Shown here piece by piece: positions 1 to 11,399 of a DNA stretch of 64,000 nucleotides. Where the stretch lies: the NCBI GenBank assembly GCA_964016985.1, contig OZ024831.1:19826195-19890194 (forward strand), given 5' to 3'. A program made the position numbers and the translations under genes. The notes beneath the pieces are model-generated. The model was not told where the DNA came from, ran no database searches, and worked only from the letters and a program-made list of their open reading frames with translations. How positions within the stretch are numbered: the stretch's first letter is position 1; every line of letters begins with the position of its first letter. This DNA comes from Anodontia alba. Its lineage: Eukaryota; Mollusca; Bivalvia; Lucinida; Lucinidae.

Positions 1-221
1 TGTAGAACAGCTTTAAAAGGATGCAATTCTGTCATAATTGTTTTGCACTTCTTCTGAAAAGGAGTCTTCTAAAAAAAAAAACAATAGAAGTTGCTTGGAG
101 CAAATTCTTTCCTTTTATAGTAGACCCCTTTTCAAAAGGAGTTTGGTTTGGTGCAGAAAAGAAGTTATCAAAGTTGTCTCCCCTGTAAAGTGGTGGCAAT
201 CTACCAAATGTATCCAGTACC

Positions 222-433
222 TTAACCCTTGTCCTGCTGAATAAATTAAGATGCCACACCTATTTCTATTTTTTAGCCAATCAGATTACCTGATCCAGAT
301 TGTTGATATAAATTCACATACTTAATGGCAAACAGTGCAGATCCAGATCAGTTGGCTTCTTTAGAAGCCAACCGATCTGGATCTACACTGTTTGCAAAGG
401 CAGAACTTCCAGGTTCAGCAGGACAAGGGTTAA
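222..433. mobile_element. piggyBac-type MITE, family A, copy 1
   Basis: About 212 bp bounded by TTAA. Terminal inverted repeats read CCCTTGTCCTGCTGAA and TTCAGCAGGACAAGGG. The right half is a near-perfect hairpin with arms CAAACAGTG(C/T)AGATCC and an inner GATCAGTTGGCTTC stem. A TTAA target plus CCC...GGG ends are the hallmarks of piggyBac-superfamily non-autonomous elements. There is no coding capacity. Confidence 0.8.
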
Positions 434-617
434 GCTTGTCAGTATCTTTTCTGCTTTTGTCATATGGCATTTCCCAAATCCTTACTTTCAATGCCCTGAA
501 AAAGTTTGCTTTGTAACCTTTCCCAGGTAATTTTATTGTCCCCTGCCTTTTCGAAGAAAAGCGGAGGGACACTGTTTTTGGCTTTCCGTGGTGCGTGGTG
601 CGTGGTTCCGAATTTTT

Positions 618-2630
618 AGTAGGTACCTTGTCCCCTTAACTCCTCCCACAGTTTTTGTCCGATCCTTTTGAAACTTTACAGGTGCTTTAAGGATGGTCTG
701 AAGATATGCATGTGGTTTTTTCAGAATCCTGAAATTATTTTTTATCACTTTTTACACATTTTGAACTTAGACATGTTTTGAGTTCTAATATTACAGAAGT
801 CTATAGGGAGTAGGTACCTTGTCCCCTTAACTCCTCCCATAGTTTTTGGCCGATCCTTTTGAACTTTTACATGGGCTTTTAGGATGGCCTGAAGATATGC
901 ATGTGGATTTTTCAGAATCCTGAAATAATTTTTTATCACTTTTTCCGCATTTTTAACTTAAACATTTTTTGAGTTCTAATATTACAGAAGTGTATAGGGA
1001 GTAGGTACCTTGTCCCCACAGTTTTTGGCCGATCCTTTTGAAACTTTACATGGCTTTTAGGATGGCCTGAAGATATGCATGTGGTTTTTTCAGAATCCTG
1101 TAATAATTTTTTATTACTTTTTCCGCATTTTTAACTTAGACATTTTTTGAGTTCTAATACTACAGAAGCGTATAGGGAGTAGGTATCTTGTCCCCGTAAC
1201 TCCTACCACAGTTTTAAGCCGATCCTTTTGAAACTTTACAGGTGCTTTTAGGATGGCCTGAAGATATGCATGTGGTTTTTTCAGAATCCTGAAATTATTT
1301 TTTATCACTTTTTACACATTTTGAACTTAGACATGTTTTGAGTTCTAATATTACAGGTCTATAGAGAGCAGGTACCTTGTCCCCTTAACTCCTCCCACAG
1401 TTTTTGGCCGATCCTTTTGAAACTTTACATGGGCTTTTAGGATGGCCTGAAGATATGCACGTGGATTTTTCAGAATCCTGAAATAATTTTTTATCACTTT
1501 TTCAGCATTTTTAACTTAGACATTTTTTGAGTTCTAATATTACAGAAGTGTATAGGGAGTAGGTACCTTGTCCCCTTAACTCCTCCCACAGTTTTTGGCC
1601 AATCCTTTTGAAACTTTACATGGGCTTTTAGGATGGCCTGAAGATATGCATGTGGATTTTTCAGAATCCTGAAATAATTTTTTATCACTTTTTCCGCATT
1701 TTTAACTTAAACATTTTTTGAGTTCTAATATTACAGAAGTGTATAGGGAGTAGGTACCTTGTCCCCACCGTTTTTGGCCGATCCTTTTGAAACTTTACAT
1801 GGGCTTTTAGGATGGCCTGAAGATATGCATGTGGTTTTTTCAGAATCCTGAAATAATTTTTTATTACTTTTTCCGCATTTTTAACTTAGACATTTTTTGA
1901 GTTCTAATACTACAGAAGCGTATAGGGAGTAGGTATCTTGTCCCCGTAACTCCTACCACAGTTTTAAGCCGATCCTTTTGAAACTTTACAGGTGCTTTTA
2001 GGATGGCCTGAAGATATGCATGTGGTTTTTTCAGAATCCTGAAATTATTTTTTATCACTTTTTACACATTTTGAACTTAGACATGTTTTGAGTTCTAATA
2101 TTACAGGTCTATAGAGAGCAGGTACCTTGTCCCCTTAACTCCTCCCACAGTTTTTGGCCAATCCTTTTGAAACTTTACATGGGCTTTTAGGATGGCCTGA
2201 AGATATGCACGTGGATTTTTCAGAATCCTGAAATAATTTTTTATCACTTTTTCAGCATTTTTAACTTAGACATTTTTTGAGTTCTAATATTACAGAAGTG
2301 TATAGGGAGTAGGTACCTTGTCCCCTTAACTCCTCCCATAGTTTTTGGCCAATCCTTTTGAAACTTTACATGGGCTTTTAGGACGGCCTGAAGATATGCA
2401 TGTGGATTTTTCAGAATCCTGAAATAATTTTTTATCACTTTTTCCGCATTTTTAACTTAAGACATTTTTTGAGTTCTAATACTACAGAAGCGTGTAGGGA
2501 GTAGGTATCTTGTACCCGTAACTCCTACCACAGTTTTAAGCCGATCCTTTTGAAACTTTACAGGTGCTTTAAGGATGGTCTGAAGATATGCATGTGGTTT
2601 TTTCAGAATCCTGAAATTATTTATCACTGG
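618..2630. repeat. Satellite, ~188-bp monomer in ~750-bp higher-order repeat
   Basis: About 11 tandem monomers of ~180-191 bp. Each contains AGTAGGTACCTTGTCCCC, then CCGATCCTTTTGAAACTTTA, then GAAGATATGCATGTGG. The AGTAGGTAC landmark falls near 618, 810, 1000, 1180, 1369, 1559, 1750, 1929, 2119, 2309 and 2500. Neighbouring monomers differ (ACTCCTACC versus ACTCCTCCC; GGTGCTTT versus GGGCTTTT), but monomers four apart (749-750 bp) are almost identical, so a four-monomer unit was duplicated as a block. Short 64-residue open frames recur on the minus strand only because the monomer recurs; they are not genes. Confidence 0.9.
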
Positions 2631-3318
2631 TTTCCTGCTTCAATACTTAGGTCGGTGATACAGGACCAATGGTCCTCTGGTTAACTTACCCATTTTTAAC
2701 ACCTCAAATAAAAATAAGGTGGGGGACATAAATTCCCCATAGAATTTGCTTGTTTCTACTGTTATAATGAAATTTTATATTGGCAAACAAATTGGCTTAG
2801 TTTTACATTCATTTCAAACACTTTGATTTCGTTTTGATATTAATGTTCTCGGCAGCTTCTTCCCAGCTACAACCAGAGATTAGACTGGCCTCCCAGCTTC
2901 TACCATATCCCCATCAGAAGCTTCTCAGGACTGTGTCTCAACATTTAGGACCTTGATATGGTCTCCCTTTCTGCACACCTTTGTAAAGGAATGTCATTTT
3001 TATTGATCTATTGCCATTCCCAATTCAGATTCAGATAAAATTAAATATTTTCAAGAGCTTATATTTAAAAACAATGACAATGACAGATTTTATTTGCAAC
3101 TAAACACATTCACAATGAATGGTTATGGCAAACATATTAAACAATGAAACAAATGATATGATAATTAACTAAGAAACATACCTCAACAATGGTGACAACT
3201 ACATAGGGATGTTTAAGTCAACAGTAGATCTACTTTGTGCAGAGTAACAGATAAGGTGGGCATCTGAAGATAACCACAGAGAGCCTGGTCAAACTGTACC
3301 TGCTTATTTTTTCCTATA

Positions 3319-3377
3319 ATTTGTCTGTGTTGAGGTTTTACGGCCCAGTAAACCCAATGGGGTCATGTCGAGACTTG
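3319..3377 (-). mobile_element. SINE S1 3'-end fragment
   Basis: About 58 bp of the S1 tail domain (GTTGAGGTTTTACGGCCCAG ... GGGGTCATGTCGAG on the plus strand) with no tRNA-like head. It fits a severely 5'-truncated insertion. Confidence 0.6.
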
Positions 3378-3578
3378 TTCCTGTAGTTTATTCTGTCTAA
3401 AAATAAATTATCTTTTTTTGTTAATGTGTTATCCCCCTTGCCTTTATAAATGACCAATGGAAAACATAGTATACAGTGGATCCTATATAGTGGATCCTGT
3501 CAAGTATTGTGACCACCTTGTTCTGGAAGAGGGAGTTGTTTGCTCTACATTTTGATGTCATTAGTAGGCTATATATAT

Positions 3579-3709
3579 TTGATAGAAATTCACATATTTA
3601 ATGACAAACAGTGCAGATCCAGATCAGTTGGCTTCTTCAGAAGCCAACTGATCTGGATCTACACTGTTTGCTAAGACAGGGCATGACGTGTTTAGCAAGA
3701 GAAGGGATA
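3579..3709. mobile_element. Family A MITE fragment, copy 2 (variant end)
   Basis: The hairpin half only, preceded by ATTCACATATTTAATG. It ends in GTTTAGCAAGAGAAGGG instead of the usual TTCAGCAGGACAAGGG. The same variant end is seen in the copy at 25714-25926, so it marks a subfamily and not random decay. The opposite terminus is missing. Confidence 0.65.
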
Positions 3710-3879
3710 TGTGAATGTGGCTATTCCTGGACATCTCCTATAAGATATTTTAAATCACACAAAATTTAATATTTTTCCAATTTTCAAAAATTCTTTTAAC
3801 ATCTCTTGAAGCCAATGTCATTCCTTAAGAAACATTTACAAACTAAAATAACCCATTGTGGAAAGTAACAAATCTGACA

Positions 3880-4180
3880 TTTTGTTTGTGTTGAGGTTTT
3901 ACGGCCCAGTCAACCCAATGGGGTCATGTCGAGCACTGTCAGTTTACCTAACCACACGTTTACTGGGCAGGCTTAATCCTCTAAGGGGTTAACCAGTATT
4001 GTGCACATTCTTTCGCCAGAAACTGACAACTGCCCTTCTTGAATCAGCGGAAGGGAGAGAATGACCGTAGAAAATATTTCATGATCACGAAAGAATGTTG
4101 CCGACCTCGGCGGGGGTTGAACCCGTGACCTCCTGGTCTCCAGTCGGACGGCACATCCAACTGAGCCACCGAGGCCAGCC
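3880..4180 (-). mobile_element. tRNA-derived SINE (family S1)
   Basis: Read on the minus strand, it has a tRNA-like head with A box (GTGGCTCAGTTGG) and B box (GGGTTCAACCC), a ~200-bp body, and a tail that ends in CCTCAACACAAAC. It is flanked by direct repeats of about 47 bp (3833-3879 and 4181-4227) with three mismatches, much longer than normal LINE-type target duplications. Either the target duplication was unusually long, or the SINE entered an existing duplication. Confidence 0.8.
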
Positions 4181-4445
4181 CATTTACAAATTAAAATAAC
4201 CCATTGAGGAAAGTAACAAATCTGACAGTTAAATAAACATTATATAGTAATATAAAATGAATTGGTAAAAAAATATAATTAACAACATGAACACATACAC
4301 TTAAACAATGCATCTACACAGTCTGATCAGGACTTTGCTGCCTGCTTGCATATCTCCTGTCATTTCTAGAAGCCCAGGAACATCCAACATATTTACTCAC
4401 TTTGTTTGTTTGGTCTTCACAAACACAATATCACAGAACATATAT

Positions 4446-4692
4446 GGGCCGAGTTGTTCAAAGCATCGTTAGCTTAATGAGTTCCTTAGTGGTCAAAATG
4501 TTAACTGTTCTAGTAAGTACAATATCTAATTCACAGGTAATTTTGCTGGAAAAAAATGTGAGTAGCTTTTACAAATGCAAAAGCTACTCACATTTTTTCA
4601 GCAAAAATATTAGCGTATATGCCATATTTAATGATCAAAGGTTAAATGATACATTAACTAACGACATTGTTAGTTTTGAACAACTGAGCCCT
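4446..4692. mobile_element. Hairpin MITE, family D, copy 1
   Basis: About 247 bp. The ends are GGGCC(C/G)AGTTGTTCAAAGC and its inverse AACAACTGGGCCC. The centre is a long perfect palindrome around GTGAGTAGCTTTTGCA / TGCAAAAGCTACTCAC. An open frame runs through it (4402-4788), but no protein is suggested because it crosses the palindrome. Superfamily unassigned. Confidence 0.7.
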
Positions 4693-5125
4693 GATGTCTA
4701 CAAAGAGACTGCAGCAAATGGAATGTGTCTTCATTCTAAACACTGCGTAGGTTTACCTGCAGTCCAGCACAGTCATACATGCTCATGATGATCAATGTGA
4801 GAAAAGACTCTTATCAAATGCAGGTAATTAAGGCAGAGAGATTAACCTCTGCATTTGCAATCTTGTCGCGGTTTTGTTGCACAATCAAAGAATCAATGAC
4901 TACTGCCTCCCTTGCCCGCTTACAGAATCAATGGGTGCTATATATATAGGCAAACAGAGACAAATCCAATCAGACTGCATGGCGATGCAGACTGATCTAA
5001 ACCTTTGCTTTGTGCAAATTGCATAAGGACCCTTTTCTTGCACTCCACCATTATATTTAATAATAAACTTAAATATGTATTACAATGAAGCAACATCAAT
5101 GTACTTATTATTGCTTTTTAAACCC

Positions 5126-5353
5126 TTAACCCATTAAAGACTGAATAAACTCTCCCACACTATATATTGGAAGAGTCAATTATCAATTTTATGTATGTCG
5201 GGCAACATGATGTAGATATTCCTAAAGAAAAATTTTTTAACTATTTGCAAACAGAGGAGACCCTGATCAGACGTCACATTCTGCAGCGTCTGATCTGGGT
5301 CTGCACTGTTTGACACTTACCTATTTAGGGGTCTCCAGTCTTCAACTGGTTAA
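5126..5353. mobile_element. TTAA-flanked MITE, family C, copy 1
   Basis: About 228 bp between TTAACCCATT and a terminal TTAA. It contains CTCTCCCACACTATATATTGGAAG and the hairpin core GACCCTGATCAGA / TCTGATCTGGGTC. Its terminal TTAA (5350-5353) is shared with the start of the adjoining family A element, meaning one element inserted precisely into the target site of the other. Confidence 0.65.
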
Positions 5354-5563
5354 CCCTAGTCCTGCTGAGCCCAGATATGTCCTGCCTTTGCAAACAGTGC
5401 AGATCCAGATCAGTTGGCTTCTGAAGAAGCCAACTGATCTGGATCTGCACTGTTTGCCATTAAGTTTGTGAATTTATAGCAACAATCAGGATCAAGTAAT
5501 CTGATTGGCTGAAAATCAGAAGTGGGTGTGGCATCTTAATTTATTCAGCAGGACAAGGTTTAA
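5350..5563. mobile_element. Family A MITE, copy 3
   Basis: Full-length element in the opposite orientation to copy 1 (hairpin first, then GTGAATTTATAGCAACAATC and the TGATTGGCTGAAAATC segment). Both ends are recognisable: CCCTAGTCCTGCTGA and CAGCAGGACAAGG. It abuts the family C element at a shared TTAA. Confidence 0.8.
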
Positions 5564-6007
5564 AGACCAATGCAAAACTGTAGTGGACAACACTTTATTT
5601 TTTTTATTTTCAAGAGGAAATAAGGCTATTTCATGTGAATCATCTGCCTAGCAGATGTTTCACATATGTCAAGCATTACTTTCTCTGAAAAATTGAATTG
5701 CAGCTGTAAAAGCACTTTTAATATGGGTTCAGATGAACCGATATGTATTAACCAGATCTTACTGAGCATATATTCATACTTTGTATATGACATGTGAAAG
5801 CAGATATGGGTCAGTGCTTTCAGACATGATGCGTAATGCATGAAAATGGCATATTCATGCAAGTTGATCAGGGTCTTTGTTGTCTGAAAACAGAATCAAT
5901 GGATACTGTAGTATATGTCAAAAAAAAAAAAACAACAGAAAACTCAGATCAGACTGCATGGATCCACATGCCAATCTGGACCTTTGCAGTTCATATATGT
6001 GCTAGCG

Positions 6008-6226
6008 CATGATAAAACCTACAAAATGGCATGTATATCCAGTGAAGACTCAGATCAGACTGGGCATCTGCCCAGTCTGCTCTGAGTCTTCACTGTGCAC
6101 TCAATGGGTAGCTAAGGACCCAAGCTTTCTTCATGCGGACAGCGAAGACTGATCAGACAGGGGAGATGCCCAGGTTGATCTGAGTCTTTGTTGGACGCAC
6201 ATGCCATTTTGTAGGCTTTGTCATGG
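6008..6226. mobile_element. Hairpin repeat, family H, copy 1
   Basis: About 220 bp with inverted ends ACAAAATGGCATGTATATC / ACATGCCATTTTGTAG. It has two internal palindromes of the form AGACTCAGATCAGACTGG. Related copies lie at 36575-36760 and 54399-54590. Confidence 0.55.
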
Positions 6227-6249
6227 GCTGGCCCACTTTATGCATCATA

Positions 6250-6473
6250 CACTACAACCTCTTTATAACACGGTTCATTATATCGCGGTTTTGGATATAC
6301 GGAACACGGTTCAAAGATGGATCCCAAAAATGTATAGATTATATTGAAAAATGACCATTTATGGTCATTTTTCAATATAATCTATACATTTTTGTTTGGA
6401 TATAACACGGTTGTTTAACTAACACGGTTTATGCTATGGACCCCAACAATAGTGTTATAAAGAGGTTGTGGTG
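6250..6473. mobile_element. pogo-like MITE, family F, copy 1
   Basis: 224 bp bounded by TA dinucleotides. Inverted ends read CACTACAACCTCTTTATAAC and GTTATAAAGAGGTTGTGGTG. The centre is a perfect hairpin (TAGATTATATTGAAAAATGACC). The TA target and the TATAACACGG / ATATCGCGG motifs recall pogo/Tigger-type Tc1-mariner relatives. The second copy is at 60797-61021. Confidence 0.7.
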
Positions 6474-6746
6474 TACATAACAAGGTATTTGTTGCAGTGT
6501 TATTTTACTATGAAGGTATGGCCTCTCTCCACTTTTATTCACTATCTTGTTCCTGTACCACATATACTAGACTCCATACCTATGCAATATATCTTTCCTT
6601 TACAAGAAATACTCGGAAAACATTCCGCCATTTCATATAAGGGAGACCACTTTTGTGACTTCCTGTTTGCCTTCCTGCACACCTAGTCCCTTCTGTAAAG
6701 GGGAGTACTCTAAAAGTCTTTTAGTGTAAATACACTAGTCTCTTCG

Positions 6747-6959
6747 TTAACCCATGTCCTGCTGAACCCAGATATAGCCTGCATTTGCAAATAGTGTAGA
6801 TCCAGATCAGTTGGCTTCTTAGAAGGCAACTGATCTGGATCTGCACTGTTTGCCATTCAGTTTGTGAATTTATATCAACAATCTTGATCAAGTAATCCGA
6901 TTGGCTGAAAATGATAAGTTGGCGTGGAATCTTAATTTATTCAGCAGGACATGGGTTAA
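6747..6959. mobile_element. Family A MITE, copy 4
   Basis: TTAA-bounded, in hairpin-first orientation. The ends are CCCATGTCCTGCTGAA and TTCAGCAGGACATGGG: both termini carry the same A change relative to the usual CCCTTGTCC, so the two ends have changed together. Confidence 0.8.
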
Positions 6960-7056
6960 ACTTTGATAAGTTTTAACAGGTACTGAACTTCTGTAGCTTC
7001 ATAGACATACCCTACTAAAATATCCAGTACCATTTAATTCCAGAAGATTTTCATTG

Positions 7057-7267
7057 TTAACCCTTGTCCTGCTGAACCCAGATATACCCTGCCTTTGCAA
7101 ACAGTGCAGATCCAGATCAGTTGGCTGAAGAAGCCAACTGATCTGGATCTGCACTGTTTGTCATTAAGTATGTGAATTTGTATCAAAATCCAGAATCAAG
7201 TAGTCTGATTGGCTGAAAATTAGAAGTGGGTGTGGCATCTTAATTTATTCAGCAGGACAAGGGTTAA
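7057..7267. mobile_element. Family A MITE, copy 5
   Basis: TTAA-bounded, hairpin-first orientation, with a shortened hairpin tip (TTGGCTGAAGAAGCCAA). The termini are intact. Confidence 0.8.
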
Positions 7268-7620
7268 AACACATACACTTATAAGGAAAAATTACAAAAG
7301 ATCCTGATATAGATTTTAATCAAAACTAATGAAATGTAAAGTTTCAAAGTGAACATACATGTATTAAAGTTTTTACATAGGGTAATACATATAGATATGG
7401 TAGCCCAAATATAGCAGTGAGGGACAAGACAGCTGATTAAACTAGCAGAGATTCCTTATTGTCTATAAACAGAACATCTCTGCTTGTTGCTTGCTAAAGC
7501 TCTATTTAGTATTTTGACACAATTACATATTTTCACACTAATATATTAGACACTATAGTTAGGCAAGATATTCATAACTGTCCTTATAAGTATATATTAC
7601 TTATATACAAAAATACATAC

Positions 7621-7838
7621 TTAACCCTTGTCCTGCTGAATAAATTAAGATGCCACTCCCACTTCTAATTTTCTGCCAGTCAGATTACTTGATCTGGATT
7701 ATTGCTATAAATTCACATACTTAATGGCAAACAGTGCAGATCCAGATCAGGTGGCTTCTTCAGACAGAAACCAACTGATCTTGAGCTACACTGTTTGCAA
7801 AGACGGGGTATATCCGGGTTCAGCAGGACAAGGCTTAA
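7621..7838. mobile_element. Family A MITE, copy 6
   Basis: TTAA-bounded, hairpin-last orientation, with several mismatches in the palindrome (ACCAACTGATCTTGAGC), so an older copy. Confidence 0.75.
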
Positions 7839-7919
7839 TCATTTCATTTATTTGTTATATGTACATGTATATCTTTACAGCAAAACTTGGCACTTTCATG
7901 CAAGGTTTCCATTAGCAAA

Positions 7920-8345
7920 AATTGTATACCACATTTACTCTAAGTACTGGGAAAGACATGTCCATGCAAGCAGTTGTGTACACAGATCAGACATCAAAGA
8001 ATACAGTGTCTGATGACATTGTTTGCCACTCATCAAATAGCTTTCAGGCAAATTAACAGGACATTTAGTAAAATGGACTTTTTCAAATGATAAGGAGTTA
8101 ACCCTAGTCCTGCTGAACCCGAATTTACCCTACCTTTGCAAACAGTGTAGATCCAGATCAGTTGGCTTCTGAAGAATCCAACTGATCTGGATCTGCACTG
8201 TTTGTCAATATGAATAAGTATGTGATTTTGTATCAACAATTCAGATCAAGTAATCTGATTGGCTGAAAATCAGAAATGGGCGTGGTATCTTCATTTATTC
8301 AGCATGACAAGGGTTAAGGGGTCTGAATACTCAGTGTAAATATGG
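7920..8345. mobile_element. Family B repeat, interrupted by family A element
   Basis: A family B unit carries TACCACATTTACTCTAAGTA on the left and GTCTGAATACTCAGTGTAAATATGG on the right, with a degenerate hairpin core around AGATCAGACATC. It is split exactly at GGAGTTAAGG by the family A element at 8098-8317. Uninterrupted family B copies read GGAGTTAAGGTGTCTGAATA, so the empty site is visible. Confidence 0.65.
8098..8317. mobile_element. Family A MITE, copy 7, nested in family B
   Basis: Hairpin-first orientation. The ends are CCCTAGTCCTGCTGAA and AGCATGACAAGGG. Its flanking TTAA pair sits where family B elements have a single TTAA, which directly supports a TTAA target duplication. Confidence 0.8.
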
Positions 8346-8816
8346 TAAAGTTATAGCAAACTATAGATAATATTTGTTATGCCATGCAAAAACAGGTTTT
8401 CAGAGGAATATATTGTGAAATTCAATACAAACAGCTCGGTAACGGTGTAATGTTATGATAACAAGCAATATAAATAGTTGAGCAAATCAAAGTGGAACTA
8501 ATGTTTATTTAGAAAACAAAAAATGATATCCTTACACCCATGCTGGCCTTGAATATAAGGCATGTGTCATCAAGACCTATTTAACTCTTATGACTGTCCC
8601 AACAATATAGCCATGCCAGTTTTGTAAGAATCTGTCCACTGGTTCAAGAGATATTGCTGACAAGAAAATGTTATGCCAACACTGTTGCTTATACAAAATA
8701 AAATGTACATCAAAACCAATATCTCTCCTTTCAATGTTGGAGAAGGAGACGGGCAATATTGTCATGCATAAACACAGCTGATCTGGTTTGTTTAACCATA
8801 ACCGCTCTCTGGGCTA

Positions 8817-8947
8817 ATTCAGCAGACGACAACTGATAATATTTTTCTCACTTTTCCCAGAAAACAGACTCTGACAGTCTTTGAAATGTCAAAGCCTGTT
8901 TTCTGGAAAAATAAGTAAAATATTTCAAAATGTCATCTGCTGAAAAT
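8817..8947. repeat. Hairpin repeat, family I, copy 1
   Basis: Inverted ends AATTCAGCAGACGACAA / GTCATCTGCTGAAAATT enclose a palindrome (CCAGAAAACAG ... CTGTTTTCTGG with TTTGAAATGTCAAA). Related, mostly eroded copies are near 10287-10420, 24462-24690, 34680-34860, 39400-39510, 40225-40330 and 55590-55780. Confidence 0.55.
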
Positions 8948-9192
8948 TGTACCCATAGTGCTAAGTGTTATTACAACATAAGTTTATCACAATAATATGT
9001 TTTGAGACCTATAAACAGAACAAAAGGGACAAAGACAAACATATAACATGGCACCAACTGAGTTTTAACTGAAATAAAATTGTGTCAGTCAACAAAAAAA
9101 AGTAAAAAAAATGTATATTTATACACTGAACAGTCAAAGCAACTTATCAAGTTTATGTCATACAGCATCAGTATATCTGAACCAGCCTCACA

Positions 9193-9408
9193 TTAAAACC
9201 CTTGCCCTGCTGAACCCTAATATACCCTGCCTTTGCAAACAGTGTAGATCCAGATCAGTTGGCTTCTTCAGAAGCCAACTGATCTGGATCTGCACTGTTT
9301 GCCGTTAAGTATGTGAATTTATAGCAACAATTTGGATCAAGTAATCTGATTGGCTGAAAATTAGAAGTGGGCGTGGTATCATAATTTTTTCAGCAGGACA
9401 AGGGTTAT
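9193..9408. mobile_element. Family A MITE, copy 8
   Basis: Hairpin-first orientation with a well-preserved palindrome. Both outer TTAA sites are decayed (TTAAAA on the left, TTAT on the right). Confidence 0.75.
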
Positions 9409-10599
9409 CAGCACTGTAAGGAATGGTTTACATAATTTCATAGTCTAACAATACAACTATTGTAAAAATCTACAATTGGCTATTATGACTAGTTGAAGCA
9501 TATAACTAAACATTAATGTGGATAAAACTAACAATATTGCACCATAAATATTCACCCTCTATGACTGTTCCAGGAAAACAAAGATGTTTAGATATAGTTT
9601 TTTTGTGAACAAAAAAGTACTGACTTTTGTCTTATTTCTCCACAAAAAAACATGTGTTGTGGTATCCATCCAAATCACTTTGCTGACACAACATTCATTC
9701 CTACATTTTGTTTTAATATATAGAAAAAAGGAAAATATTTGTGGAGAAAAACAAATACCTAGATACCCCTTTTATCTAGAGATATGGAGTCGAAATACAA
9801 CCAAAAAAAGATGTACAGTCCAACCTGTCTTAAAGGCAACCTGTATTAAGCAATCACCTCTGTTTAGAGGTCATATTTTCAGAACCTGTAGAAGTCAAAT
9901 AGGTGGATATACCTGTATTAAACAAGTACCTGACTTAAGCATCCTCATTTTGGCTTTCCCTCAGGTGCAGGTGGTATTTCTGTTTTATTTGGCTGGTGAG
10001 AAGGTGGCATCAGTGGTACAGATCAAATGAAAGATGAAGAACACTGTTTCAGAACTTGAAACAGAAAGGCACACTTGAACATGGAAATCACAGACCAGAC
10101 TGAGAATCTGTGTATTCAGGAGCTCTTAATATTTTGCAGGCAAAAAAGAAAGCAAATTTTGTGTAAGCTCAAGCCTGCAAGGCACATGTAGACTGGTCAG
10201 GGTCTTTGGTGCTATCAGATACCAGTCTGTACCTTTTCCTGTGCAGGTATCAATTTAATGCTTAGCATTCTGGGTTAAAAATTTATTAGATGACAATCTG
10301 AAATACTTTTCCCAGAAAACAGGGTTAGATGTTTCATGCAAACTGTATCACAATTTGCATGAAATGTCAAACCATATTTACGAAAAGAAAAAAAATATCT
10401 CTGCTGTCATCTGCTGTAATTGCCCAGAGGGTGAAGGGTACTTCCTGGAACAGCCTAGATATATTCATACACAAACTGAAATTAACCTTCCCAGTGACAC
10501 ACTTCTAGATATATATCAGGTCAAACCTACAAATTTTTTGACCACATTACCAGCACAGTCTCCCAAGACTCAAGGTATGAGCAGAATTCAGAAGACATC

Positions 10600-10845
10600 A
10601 TGAAAACATCTCTATATAATTCTGACCCCCCGAAACTGCACTTTTCTACAGTAAAACTGGGGTTTACAGGGTTAGACAAAAAAAACATAGACTTTGAGTA
10701 CTCATCAGAACTGCCTTGTCAAGGCAGTTCTAATGAGTACCCACAATCTATGTTTTGAGCAGAAATATGAAAATATCAGAATTTTTATCTGAAAATTTTT
10801 TTTGTTTATCTGAAAATTTTGTTTTGGATAGGTGTGTTTTCTTAA
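10600..10845. mobile_element. Hairpin MITE, family G, copy 1
   Basis: Ends run from GAAAACATCTCTATATAATT to GGATAGGTGTGTTTTC. It contains AAACTGGGGTTTACAGGG and a palindrome around GAACTGCCTTGTCAAGGCAG. Other copies are at 33263-33526 and 61081-61352. The palindrome flanks (GAGTACCCACAAT) are the same as in family E although the termini differ. Confidence 0.6.
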
Positions 10846-11056
10846 TGTATGTCAGAATATTACAGGATTAAGTTTCTTATACCTCCAGACAGAATAATTT
10901 GACTGAGAAACAAGAATCCACAGCTTTAAAGTTTTTTTTGAGCGTGTTTTTTTTTTTTTTTTCAGTCAAAAAAAACAAAACATTCACATTTTTCTTATTT
11001 CTCCATGAAAAACAATGTTGTGGTACTCATCGAAATGAGGTGCTTCAAATCTCAGG

Positions 11057-11205
11057 GGTTCTGCATGTTTTGGATAATGCAGAACAGGTATACAGGTAAA
11101 AAAATATGTATATATGGCTAATATATTGATTGTCAATATATTAGCAATATATACGTGTTTTCTTTTTCCAGTTTACCTGTTCTACATCATCCAGAATATG
11201 TGCAG
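11057..11205. repeat. Inverted repeat with AT-rich centre
   Basis: Imperfect arms GTTCTGCATGTTTTGGATAA and its degenerate inverse near TCATCCAGAATATGTGCAG. The central stem is GCTAATATATTGA / TCAATATATTAGC. No family assigned. Confidence 0.4.
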
Positions 11206-11399
11206 TAATTCTGATGAAAACCATGTTTTTTTCAAGTCAAACTCTAAATATGAAACAACAGTAAGAAATTTATTTGCCTTACCTAAAACAGAAATTCCAA
11301 TTGTCTTAACCCTTACTGTTCAAATGGGTACCCACAACATGTGCTTTATAAAGAACCAGAAAAAAAACACACACACACACACAAAAACTGCATAAGCAT

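Noticed and set aside
533..2438. Six similar ~64-residue minus-strand open frames in a row
   Set aside because: They are the same stretch of the satellite monomer read repeatedly. The frame follows the repeat period and no protein family is suggested.
4402..4788. 128-codon plus-strand open frame
   Set aside because: It runs through the family D palindrome, so it codes the inverse of itself across the hairpin. No domain recognised.
9584..10030. 148-codon plus-strand open frame
   Set aside because: It crosses fragments of family E and a pogo-like relic (CCAACCTGTCTTAAAGGC), with no recognisable motif and no splice or promoter context.
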